From Chara braunii (lineage: Eukaryota > Streptophyta > Charophyceae > Charales > Characeae): a stretch of DNA of 64,000 nt. Below the pieces are notes generated by a model that made no database searches, was not told where the DNA came from, and worked only from the letters and a program-made list of their open reading frames with translations. A program made the position numbers and the translations under genes. Of the stretch, positions 9,189 through 17,714 are shown piece by piece. The number at the start of each line of letters is the position of its first letter. The first letter of the stretch is position 1. Location: positions 626,835 through 690,834 of the forward strand of contig BFEA01000168.1 of assembly GCA_003427395.1 (NCBI GenBank), in the 5' to 3' direction.

Positions 9189-9740
9189 CAAGTACAGAAC
9201 TTCGGACTTAGCAAATTCAGATTTCTTGAGATTTAACTTAAAATTGTCCTCGTGCAATTTCCCAAGTATTAGACGTAAATGTTTCTCATGATCTTCTAGT
9301 GTTTTGCTATACACTAGAATATCATCAAGATATACAATGACGAACTGGTCCAACCACTGTCGAAACAACTCATTCATAGCTCTTTGGAAGGTTGCTGGGG
9401 CATTCGTCTGTCCGAAGGGCATAACCACAAATTCATAGTGACCATACCTGGTTCGGAAGGTTGTCTTGTGTTGATCCGCAGGTTCCACCTCGATTTGGTG
9501 ATACCCAGACTTCAGATCAATCTTACTGAAGTATTTACAGCCCTACAACTGATCCAACATGTCATCAATACGCGGTAGGGGTTCGACATTTTTAACAGTG
9601 ACAAAGTTCAACCCTCTATGGTCAATACACAAACGTAACTCACCTTCCTTTTTAGGCACAAATAAAACAGGAGCGCCGTAAGGAGAAGAGCTAGGGCGAA
9701 TCCATCCTTTTTCAGTCAAGTCCTGGAGTTGTTTTCTCAG
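9174..9740 (-). pseudogene. reverse transcriptase palm, element 2
   Basis: From [20 protein letters not shown] through [38 protein letters not shown] and the catalytic [16 protein letters not shown] at 9543-9545 falls in ...DMLDQL-stop-GCKYFSK, where relatives have Gln (compare VQGCKYFSK in element 3), so CAG to TAG is the likely event. The frame continues unchanged after the stop. Confidence 0.9.
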
Positions 9741-10634
9741 TTCCTCAAGTTCCCTAGGAGACATTCGATAGATAGGGCCCTTGGGAGTCTTACTACCAGG
9801 AATGATTTCAATAATGTGCTTAATAGCACGCTCAGTTATCCCTGTGGGTTCTAAGGATAAATCTTTATACTCATCGAGGAGTTTCTTAATCGAGGGGGGA
9901 TAGGAAGTAGAGGACTCACGAACATGTTTCACGAGTACCATCATAACTTCCTGTTCCAACTTCTTTGCAACCATCGATCGAAAAGCCGGATAACTCATAC
10001 AATAGAAACACAAGTTAGAGTCAGAGCCAGACTTAAGATACAACTTGATGGCCTTCAATTCAGATTGTGCGTCTCGTAGTTGCACAACCTTTTTTTTGAA
10101 CTTAATGTCTAGGTTGGCTTCCTCGTGCCAATCCATACCCAGAATCAAATCAAAGGGAAAATTTTTCTCGATAAGAAAAGATAGCTCGTGTAGAATTTTC
10201 TTACCTTCCCGTGTGCGAAACCAACACTTGACACGATCAACGTATTGCGAGACAGTAATCGTGCTTTTGTCCGCAAGAACAGATGTGATAGGTCGAAACA
10301 AAGTTTTCACCTTCATTCCGAGATGTAACTTACGAATCGCCTTCTCGGAAATGTAGGATCGCGTGGATCCTGAGTCTAGTAGTGCACCTACGCGTGTGTG
10401 TGCAATCTCTACATCCGCGAGTAGTAGGTCACCCTTAGACTTTGCTTTCTTAGCCCACGAGCTTCGTAGTGCCAGCAACTCGTTACCAAGCTCGACAAGA
10501 GAGTCGTCCAGAGAGACAGAACAAAAGACAGTTTCAAGGTGTTCTGGACGATGGGCCGAAGAAGAACCATCCTCTGTCGTGCGAGTCGAAGGGTTGGAAG
10601 GGTTAGTCGACGCCTTACCTTCAATCTGGTCCAA
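9741..10634 (-). pseudogene. aspartic protease and RT N-terminus, element 2
   Basis: Open frame continuous with the RT. The retropepsin active site is [14 protein letters not shown] with a normal D-S-G triad, and the second conserved motif is FDLILGMDW. It is followed by a linker and the RT N-terminal motif [19 protein letters not shown]. The protease appears structurally complete. Confidence 0.88.
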
Positions 10635-10711
10635 ACCCTTAAACTCAGTAGGAGCAGATGCTACTCCTACTGGTTGCTCCCTTTCAGGTTCTTATTTCGA
10701 ATGAGTGGGCA

Positions 10712-11068
10712 TCACGCAATTACGTGCCCAACAACGCCACACTTCAGACACTGCGCATTGTTCATTCTTTCTTGCCAAGTGTCCTGTGTCATTCCCATTT
10801 TCTCCCAAGGCTTCCCTGCCGCAATGCCGGGATGCTCGGGAATGGAGCGTGGTCTCTTCTTCTTTCCTGGTGGTCGTGGTCCTCCCTTGTTGACCAAGGC
10901 AGCAGTGACTTCCCCCTTCCCGGAATCACTGCTGTTTGCCACACCCTCGGCCTCCAATGGCCACCTTTCCACAGTTTCGTCGTCAAAGACGACAAGGGTG
11001 TGGTCCTGGCGCCAAAAGTACACGCTTTCCTGTTCCTGCACCACCACCATACTTAACAACAGATGCAT
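10712..11068 (-). pseudogene. gag nucleocapsid region with interrupted zinc knuckle, element 2
   Basis: Basic, Pro/Gly-rich gag C-terminus ending in CLKCGVVGHVIA, then a TGA (10712-10714), then a Cys codon. Counting the stop as one residue gives an exact CX2CX4HX4C knuckle, so the stop falls on the last variable position. Relatives have Arg, Lys or Asn there (HIIKYC in element 3), and CGA to TGA is the simplest explanation. Confidence 0.82.
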
Positions 11069-11267
11069 AAGAGTTCTTCACCTGAGACGTCGTTTGCTCT
11101 CATTGGACAACCAAATCCCGAAATTGCCTGTAATTATACTTACCTGATTTGGACTCCGCCACAAGCTGTCCGCGAATAGGCTCGAGCAGAGCACGGGAGT
11201 AAATATACAAGATTTGGTTGTCTTGCAGGTTCAATCCTCGAACCTGCAGCAACCGATCAACCTCCCT

Positions 11268-12119
11268 TCACAGAGACTCTACTGAGGTCCAGTGCTTTTG
11301 ACCAATGGAGGTGAGCTGGTCAAAGGCCTTATCGGCGGCGGTCTTATCCAAGAAGCGTTCCTTGATCTTTGCAAGGAACTGCTTCAAGGTCAAAGTACCA
11401 GCCCACTCACCAATGTCTTCAAACCCTGCGGCATTAGCCTCCGCCAGTACCCATTCTTTCGCTTCCCCTCCCAAGCAAGACGCCGAGAAAGCAACTTGAA
11501 ATGGTTCCTCGATAGGGGCTGTTCCAACGTACGTTTGGATCTCAGCTATCCACAAAAGCAAGTTTTCGTCCTTTTTATTGCAGAAAGTAAAAGGCAATTT
11601 CATTTTGATTTTCTCTCTTCTTTTCGGTTTCTCAGGTTGTGAGGTGGGGTCCTTCTTTCCTTTGGGATATTTTGGCGGTCCCGACCGTGGACTCGAAGGC
11701 AGACTTGAAGGCGGACTCGAAGGTTCCCCTTTCCTTTCTTCGGGCTTCCGAGTCTCTCCCTCGAGTGCCTTGATAGCATCTCCCAGTAACTTTCCTGGTT
11801 TCTTTTCCTTCTCAGTTCTGTCTTCCTCAGTTAACTTGTGCTTCCCCTTGACCAGATTCGTGATTGCCTGTAAACCCACGGTCAGCTCGTCTCTCCGAAT
11901 GCCATAGTGGTCAATTTTCATTTCCAAGTGTGCGAGGTAAGTCACTAACTGAGAAATAGAGACAGACTGTTCCTCCCCTTCGGTGACAACAACATGCTGT
12001 CTGATTTCCTGAACTTTTCTTTCTTGCTGTGTGTTTCTTTCTTTTTCTCTTTTCATTTCTTCTTTCTTCCTTTTCTCTCTTTCGAGTGCCTCCTCAAGCT
12101 GTCTGATGTTTTCATCCAC
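11268..12119 (-). pseudogene. gag (coiled coil and capsid), element 2
   Basis: A highly charged coiled coil (about residues 1-40), a Ser-Gln-rich middle, a Pro/Ser/Lys linker, then a capsid-like domain: KMKLPFTFCNKKDENLLLWI, AEIQTYVGTAP, FQVAFSASCLGGEAKEWV, TLKQFLAKIKERFLDKTAADKAFDQLTSI. This matches retrotransposon gag; the K-D-E-N-x4-W helix has counterparts in elements 3 and 5 (KKDESFDNWEASANTYV). It ends at a stop before the zinc-knuckle part. Confidence 0.85.
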
Positions 12120-12962
12120 GACATCTTCAGAAACCGTTTTCTGTTCCTCTTATTCTTTTCTGTTCTCAATTTCAGCAAATTGACTCAAGACAAAATCATC
12201 AAGTGCCTTTCTGCACTTGATCAGTATGCCTTGGACACCCAGGACATCTATCCACCGCAGTTTCAATAGCAGTTTTCAATGCTTTTAGATCATACACTTT
12301 GTGGATTTCGGACTCGGCCTCTGGTCCGGTCCACGAAGTTCAGTCTCAAATTGAGTCAATCGAGCAAGCAAGGTTTTCTTTCGTTCCTCAACTTGCTGCT
12401 TGGTCCGTGGATCACCCTGTTCATCATCCACAACAAAATTCACTGAAATAGGATAGAAAAGAAGTGAGATGAAACGTGTGAGCACCGAGAGTCTCAAGAA
12501 ATTCCAAAAATGATACATCCTGTTTTAGCGTTTGCCGCACAATAAATAGCTAATTAAACAATAATAAATTCCACGGCCGCTTCTTTTCACAGCAAGAATT
12601 CCGGTAACCAAAAGAAAGGGACAACTCAATCTACCTCTGATTCCTATGTCTAACTTTGCTGTTCTGTTGTTGTTCTATGTGATGACGTCCTAAGTGAACA
12701 GGTACCACGTCGGGCCCGTGTGAGCAAGATACAACACAAGTGAGTATGCACAGCACAAAACAACAATCGACACAAGGTAAGTAAGCCAACATCAAACAAA
12801 CAATATGTTAGCCCCCTTCTTTCCCTGCGTCAGTCCCTGCCCAATGCGATCAACACCCCATTCGACATCTGGCACTACAGCTGTGCAATCAGCCGTACCG
12901 CCGCCGTCGTCAGAATGTACTTCCTCACTTAGGCACACGCGTGCTTGCCACCTGTCACCCCT
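12120..12962 (-). other. gag start region and leader of element 2
   Basis: The stretch 12285-12518 still reads as a charged segment (TKQQVEERKKTLLARL, TQFETELRGPDQRP) that may be the original gag N-terminus, now frameshifted. Beyond 12520 the sequence is non-coding leader. Confidence 0.4.
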
Positions 12963-13596
12963 GCCACGTCAATAACCATTCAAAAGGTGGGGTGCCACGT
13001 CAGCAACTCCGATCTGTCTTCTGCCGCAACCTTGGTTCGTTGAAGCAGCCAAGTTCTTATTGCCACGTCAGCAGGAGGGCACTCATCGCAAACACGGCGG
13101 CCCTCTACTGCCACGTCAGCAATCAATCAGTGCCTGCCTCGTAATGCAGCTCGTGATACCGATTTCCAGCCAGTTACGGTGGTGCCACGTCAGCCTATCA
13201 GTAATGCTGCATCAGCAAGGATCACCTCTGCACCAGTTAAGTGCGTAATCCCTTTCTTGCCAGGTCAGCATCAATGTCATCAGGCCATGTCAGCACCTGA
13301 AGGGATCTGCTCACTTGTCAGCAGCGCAGCAATATGCCACGTCAGCAGCAGATCCCTGGGACGTGACACATCATGTGCCACGTCAGCAGTGTCGTGAGTC
13401 AGCGTCGCGACCCTGGCTGTACATTCGCATGATCGGTATCCAGATTGCCACGTCAGATCTCTGGTCCTGCCACCTCGGATTGCCACCTTCGTCTTCTTCT
13501 TCAGCACGCGCGTTTCTTCATCAGAGGATGCGCGGTCGGCTGTCTAGATCGCGTTGATAAACGCGTGCGTCAACATGGTCACACCGAGCCACGTCA
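12963..13596 (-). promoter_or_regulatory. array of nine TGACGTGGC (ACGT-core) motifs in element 2 leader
   Basis: GCCACGTCA, read as TGACGTGGC in the element's sense strand, occurs exactly at about 12963, 12993, 13062, 13110, 13183, 13336, 13377, 13447 and 13588. Single-base variants lie near 13259 (CAGGTCAGC) and 13284 (CATGTCAGC). Many copies extend to TGCCACGTCAGCA. The core is a G-box/C-box hybrid of the kind bound by plant bZIP factors, and it also matches the TGACGTGG UPR element. Further copies lie in the LTR (14120 exact; 13916, 14088, 14150 variant). Binding is inference; the repetition is observed. Confidence 0.7.
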
Positions 13597-13690
13597 CCCC
13601 CAACTTACCTGGCGCCAGCTGGCACGCGCGCGTGCGATCTTCGTCATCAACTTCGTTATCTTCGTCGTCGTACTTCGATCAGGAGTACAC

Positions 13691-13701
13691 CTCCGATACC
13701 A
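13691..13701 (-). other. primer-binding site, element 2
   Basis: Minus strand TGGTATCGGAG, a one-base variant of the TGGTATCAGAG complement to the 3' end of initiator tRNA-Met. It lies three bases inside the LTR end at 13705. The same variant (TGGTATCGGAGC) is found in element 5. Confidence 0.8.
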
Positions 13702-13704
13702 AAT

Positions 13705-14759
13705 TGTAATGAACCCAAATCGTGATGACACTTGTTGATAATGCCAGCCCACAAGTCGTCATCCAGCTGATGAAATATCAATAGTTGAAATCGTTACCAG
13801 ATACAAAGAGATGGATAATCATTCACANACGAATAAGCAAGAGATTGGGAAAGTAGACTTAGAGGGTGGAAAAGAATACTGCGCCCTCTTCTACTTCGGG
13901 CTCTCTTCCCAATGTCGCCACCTCAGCAACAATGACCAGGACGATATCTGAAGTTCTCCTAAGTCAATCATCAGCGCTGGAGCATCATCAACCTCAAGAG
14001 AAACAGGTACGTATCTCTGATCCTCCCACAGTCATGATCTCCTCCTGAATACGACGAATCAGAACAGCTGTATCTCTCCAATGTAGCCGCCACATCAGCA
14101 TCAAATACACATGGCAGCGGCCACGTCAGCAGCAACGCGTGGCAGCTGCCACATCAGCATACCAAGTAGACAAGAGCAAGCCAGCCACCATGCCTGGCGA
14201 GCGGCGCGTCACTGTATCTCGCAAGTGCCAGCCAAAAACTAGCGTACAGCCAGCATCTTGACATAGAGCCAGCGTCGTCGTCAAAGCAGAAAGTCAGCAT
14301 TGACGCAAGACTGAATTAATCTCAATGCCTGGAAGTCAGCCCTTATATATTGTTGACTTGGGGGCTAGGCCCCGGATGCTGCCTCCCTCAGTCGTCCAGA
14401 TCTCAATGCGGACGAGGGCTCAGATTATTCTGAAACAGAATCCTCTTCGGCCTGGATGCTGTCTTGGTACCTGCACACCACAAGTGAGTGTATCCAGACA
14501 AGGGCCAGGGCCTGGTACCTTTGACTCTACAGTGGACTTTGACTTTTGAATTTCCACATGCAGCGTTCAGTCTCACAGCCGGACGCAGCGGTCTGTGGCC
14601 TGGGCAGTGCCTGGTCACACAGCCCAACGCAGAACAGTAAAGTTCTGCATGGCCTGGGGCGGGTCTGAGCCCCGTACAGCCCTTGCTGCACACGAGTTAC
14701 TGCATAGGGATCGAACCCTGGGATCTGCATCAGCTTCTGCACAGGTGAAAACCGTTTCA
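13705..14759 (-). mobile_element. 5' LTR of element 2 (1055 bp)
   Basis: On the plus strand it starts TGTAATGAACCC next to the PBS and ends GTGAAAACCGTTTCA, so in element sense it begins TGAAACGGTTTTCAC and ends CA. The outer end matches the outer ends of the element 3 and element 4 LTRs (TGAAATGG..., TGAAACGG...), which sets the boundary independently. A TATA-like box lies at 14342-14350. Downstream of it the transcribed part carries more ACGT motifs. A single N is near 13828. Confidence 0.82.
14342..14350 (-). promoter_or_regulatory. TATA box of element 2 LTR
   Basis: Minus strand ATATATAAGG about 410 bp inside the LTR from its 5' end, in the expected U3 position. Confidence 0.55.
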
Positions 14760-15311
14760 TAAAGCTTGAAAGACTAAAATTCCGAACTCTGCACAGCCGT
14801 TCCTCTCAAGGAATGGTCAGATCCCAACAGTGCTGAGAATAGAGGCAATTTGTGCTGATAACCAGCTAGAAGACATTACTCATTGCCTCCTATCCTGCAT
14901 GGAAGCAACCTGGTTTCCAATCCGAGTGAGAAGGCTTTCGCTCTCACTATTCTCAACCAACTCCCCCCCCTTCCCCAAAACTATATCACTTTTGACAGTT
15001 TTAATAAATATCCCGCCTTCCCTACCTCTCAGAAAAATCACACTATGAATCATTTCGATGAGGAGGTGCTCCCAAACCATTGATGAGTAGAGAATCAAGG
15101 GCGAGGCAGGCTCGGCACAGCTGGTCTACAATGTCGAAAGAGAGATTTGCTGCAGATGGTCGAAGATCAAAGACCCTGCCAAAGACAAACCATGAGTTCA
15201 CAGCAAACACAAAAGGCTTTGCAGAGGGATGGCTGCATCGGGGCCAAATTGAAACAATTGACAACCAATTGAGATGGAAGTGGTGGCACAGAGAGACATT
15301 GAGAGATTTAC
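14760..15311. other. no definite gene; probable intron or flank of RSH fragment
   Basis: Low-repeat sequence between the element 2 LTR and the RSH exon. On the minus strand it follows the exon's GT donor and would be intron. A minus-strand frame at 15043-15264 ends in CRACLALDSLL but matches nothing I recognise. The next RSH motif (R-T-E-E-M after LE[IV]Q) was not found. Confidence 0.4.
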
Positions 15312-15413
15312 CTGGATTTCTAGTGGAAAGAGCATCTTTGACCCCAGTGGAAGAATAGTAGTATGAAGACTCTGGTACCCATTGGGCTTAGGAGTGGCAA
15401 TGTAGTCTTTGAC
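15312..15413 (-). pseudogene. single exon of a RelA/SpoT homologue (RSH1-like (p)ppGpp synthetase)
   Basis: On the minus strand, 102 bp encode exactly 34 codons: VKDYIATPKPNGYQSLHTTI followed by LPLGSKMLFPLEIQ. This is the hallmark segment of the RelA/SpoT (p)ppGpp synthetase domain (K-D-Y-I-A-x-P-K-x-N-G-Y-Q-S-L-H-T-T), with the P-x-P-N-G and TT-I of plant RSH1-type, chloroplast-targeted enzymes. It is flanked by an acceptor (...GGACACAG) and a donor (GTAAATC) in phase 0, so it reads as a genuine exon with no stop. No neighbouring exon is visible: retrotransposon LTRs and repeats lie within 1 kb on both sides. It is either an isolated relic or one exon of a gene with introns swollen by transposons beyond the window. 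RSH proteins set (p)ppGpp levels in plastids. Confidence 0.85.
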
Positions 15414-15567
15414 CTGTGTCCATGTGATATCCGAGAATCAAGACAAAACAGCACATGCAAGAAGCCAGGGAAGAATGGGAGACGACATCCAGTCAATTTC
15501 TGCCTTTGCCGCATTCTCTCTCTTGACGGGAAGGAGGCAGGGTGAGTAGGTTAGACAATATGACTTG
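15414..15567. other. putative intron upstream of the RSH exon
   Basis: On the minus strand this precedes the exon and ends in a T-rich stretch (TTTTGTCTTGATTCTC) then GGACACAG, a plausible polypyrimidine tract and acceptor. It passes directly into the dispersed repeat at 15568. Confidence 0.4.
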
Positions 15568-16380
15568 CAGATAACAAAATCTGGATTTTGAAACTGTATT
15601 CTTTTGAAGCTCCATACAGACCAGACCCACAATGAACATCTACAGGCTGCTCTGCGAACCAACATCCTGGTATGGCGCGCCTATGGGTAAGTCGGGGTTC
15701 AACACGCGGAGAAGCATTGAATAGGGGCCTGCAGCCAGCTTCTCCCAAATAGACAGGTGTTTGTAAGAAATCCTCCAAGCTCAGACCAGAGCAAAAAAGA
15801 GACCATTAAGCAAGAACAGAGTGATAGGCAGCACCAGGGAAAAAAAATGAAAACAAAAAAGAAAAACAGCAGCAAAGGTTGATAACCACGCTGATCCCTT
15901 CATGGGTGTGCGCCCGTGTGGAGATGTTCATGCAAGTTGAATCAATTTCAAATCTTTCCAATGCTCGTTACTTCAACTGGCACGCTCTGCTTGGCCTTGC
16001 TATGAGATCAACTAGAAAGAACCAGCGAACATCGCACGTGAGCAATCAGACTTGTCTCAATTTCTCTCGCAACATGCATACATGTATGTGTCGATGACAA
16101 CACAACTTTGTCAACTCAGAATCAGCAACAGACTCGCAATGGCGTACTGCGCCCACACAGAAAACTGAGAAGTATGGCCTTAGGTCAGGAACTCAGCTTA
16201 AGTCAACTCGTCACATCTAGCGGCAATGGGCGCTGCACGCTGGTCTGAATTCCCACTCGAACACTGTATCCAACATCAGACACGCTCTCACTTACACACG
16301 GACGGACTAGGATCTACCCTTAGACAACATGACTTGCAGATAGCAAAGCCTAAGGGATGTAAGCTTACACAACTTCATTG
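15568..16380 (+). repeat. dispersed ~820-bp repeat, copy A
   Basis: Closely similar to the tandem units at 32164-32989 and 32990-33680. Shared words include TTGAAACTGTATTCTTTTGA, GGACCAGACCCACAATGAAC, AACATGCATACATGTATGT and CTTAGGTCAGGAACTCAGCT. It is broken at 16380 by the LTR of element B. In the other copies the sequence after AACTTCATTG continues with CATT, so 16380/16381 is a true insertion point. It resembles the R/U5 side of the element 3 family LTRs. Confidence 0.8.
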
Positions 16381-17621
16381 TGATGACCCGACCAAACATG
16401 GACTGAAACACACGGCTGGTTTCTGAGTTTTGTTCATGGACTGAATGCCTTGCTGAGTTTCCCGCTTGCTACTAAGTCTGTGTGTGTGCACGCTTGCTGG
16501 ACTGCATGTCTGTCTGAGTGCTGGTTGGCTCGAGTATGTGCGTGGCCCATAAGGGCACTTGTTCGTTCGTTGGGCCCTCAGGGCCGGTACTTACCTGTGG
16601 CCGTGACATTGAGGGATTGCAGCGGAGGAAAACACTAAGTAGCAGGTAGGCCGATACCACACCCTGAAGAGGTAGATGTGCGGGTACTGGAGGCCGAGCA
16701 GAAGAAGACAAAAGTGGCATTTTGAGAGGCCAGTAGTTGTAGGCTAGGTCTAGGAGGGTACCAGTCCAACCAGTCTGAGTCTAGGGCCTGTACGGCCAAC
16801 ATCAGAGTCTGCAATGATGTTTCCCTCCGAAAGGGAGGAGGTACCGGTTGCTGGGAAGGCCGAGCAGCCTGGAAGTCACCGCCCAAGAGGCAAGCAGGCC
16901 ACTATATCTCCAGGCCGGGCGAAGAGCCCAGCCTCATTGTCGGTGTGCAAGTTTGGCGACACACTGGTTGGAGCGCTGGCTGGAGCAGCGCTACCTTGGA
17001 GCAGCGCTGCTGGGGAAGAAGCAAGGACTTGGAGGAGGAAGAAGGACAGGAAGGGGGAGGAGCGCCAGAGGTACTTACCTGGCTATGGTGGCAGCCATCT
17101 TCATCACCTTGGTGGGCGCTGCAGCAGGAAGGCCCCAGCTGGGGTTGAGCCGCACCAAGAAGCTTCGAGGCAGAGTCAGGCATGGCGGCCTGAGCCAGAC
17201 CAGCCATAGCTGCTTTGGGTTGTCCTTTGGGCATCTGGGAAAGGCCTAGTAGTCCGCCATAGCCTCGGCCTATGAGAGTGAAGAGTGAGGGAGGCGGCCA
17301 TGGCTATGGTGGACCTCAAGTGATACCAGCAGTAGAGAGGGATTCGGACATTGATTCTGGTTCAGCCATTCAACATTGGATTATTATTTCTCGAGTGAAT
17401 AAGAGAGAGGAGGAGATAAGGAGGAAGAGAGAGCTGGGCGAAGAAGAAGAGCTTTGTCATTTGTCTATGCTAGTGTACATCATCTTCTTCTTCTTTCTTA
17501 CTTCTTCTTCTTCTTCTTCTAATCTTCTCTCTCCTCTCAAGTTCATTCATACCTTTTGGCAATTGCACCGCATTGTACTATCTGATGAATGTGTATCTCG
17601 AAATTGGCCAGAATCATAACA
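16381..17621 (+). mobile_element. 5' LTR of element B (1241 bp)
   Basis: Starts TGATGACCCGACC right after the repeat copy A breakpoint and ends ...GAATCATAACA two bases before the PBS. A second copy of the left 250 bp occurs at 63751-64000 (TGATAACCCG, then the shared CATGGACTGAAACACAC and GGGCCCTCAGGGCCGGTACT), which supports the LTR boundary. The 5-bp CATTG before the LTR is the candidate target-site duplication; its partner was not found because the element is truncated downstream. Confidence 0.85.
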
Positions 17622-17622
17622 T

Positions 17623-17633
17623 TGGTATCAGAG
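17623..17633 (+). other. primer-binding site, element B
   Basis: TGGTATCAGAG, complementary to the 3' end of initiator tRNA-Met, one base after the LTR CA. It fixes the element's plus orientation. Confidence 0.85.
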
Positions 17634-17668
17634 TGGATTCTACTTGCTGGTGAGAGTCGACTGTGCTG

Positions 17669-17714
17669 CCCTAACCCTAACTTAAGTGGTTGAGGGCAAC
17701 ACTTAGGGTTAGGG
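17669..17714. repeat. inverted telomere-like repeats after the PBS
   Basis: CCCTAACCCTAA (17669-17680) and TTAGGGTTAGGG (17703-17714) form a 12-bp perfect inverted repeat with a 22-bp spacer, about 35 bp inside element B. Two telomere-type hexamers sit in each arm. Confidence 0.8.

Larger units (their letters stand above)
7970..14759 (-). mobile_element. Ty3/gypsy element 2 (5' LTR kept, 3' end lost)
   Basis: Minus-strand element with a 1055-bp 5' LTR (13705-14759, TG to CA), a PBS (13691-13701), a motif-rich leader, and gag, protease, RT, RNase H and the start of integrase down to about 7970. The integrase breaks off just after its first catalytic Asp and the 3' LTR is absent. It is inactive: there are in-frame stops at 9543 and 10712 and a small frameshift near 9185. 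Its sequence differs from elements 1, 3 and 6, so it is a separate family. Confidence 0.9.

Noticed and set aside
14690-14759. tRNA or SINE signal (GGGTTCGATCCC on the minus strand) in LTR ends
   Set aside because: B-box-like word lies in three LTRs at the same place but no A-box at tRNA spacing; part of the LTR.
16902-17249. Frames inside the element B LTR
   Set aside because: Both strands are open by composition (GC-rich, Ser/Gly/Ala-rich products); lies wholly in the LTR.
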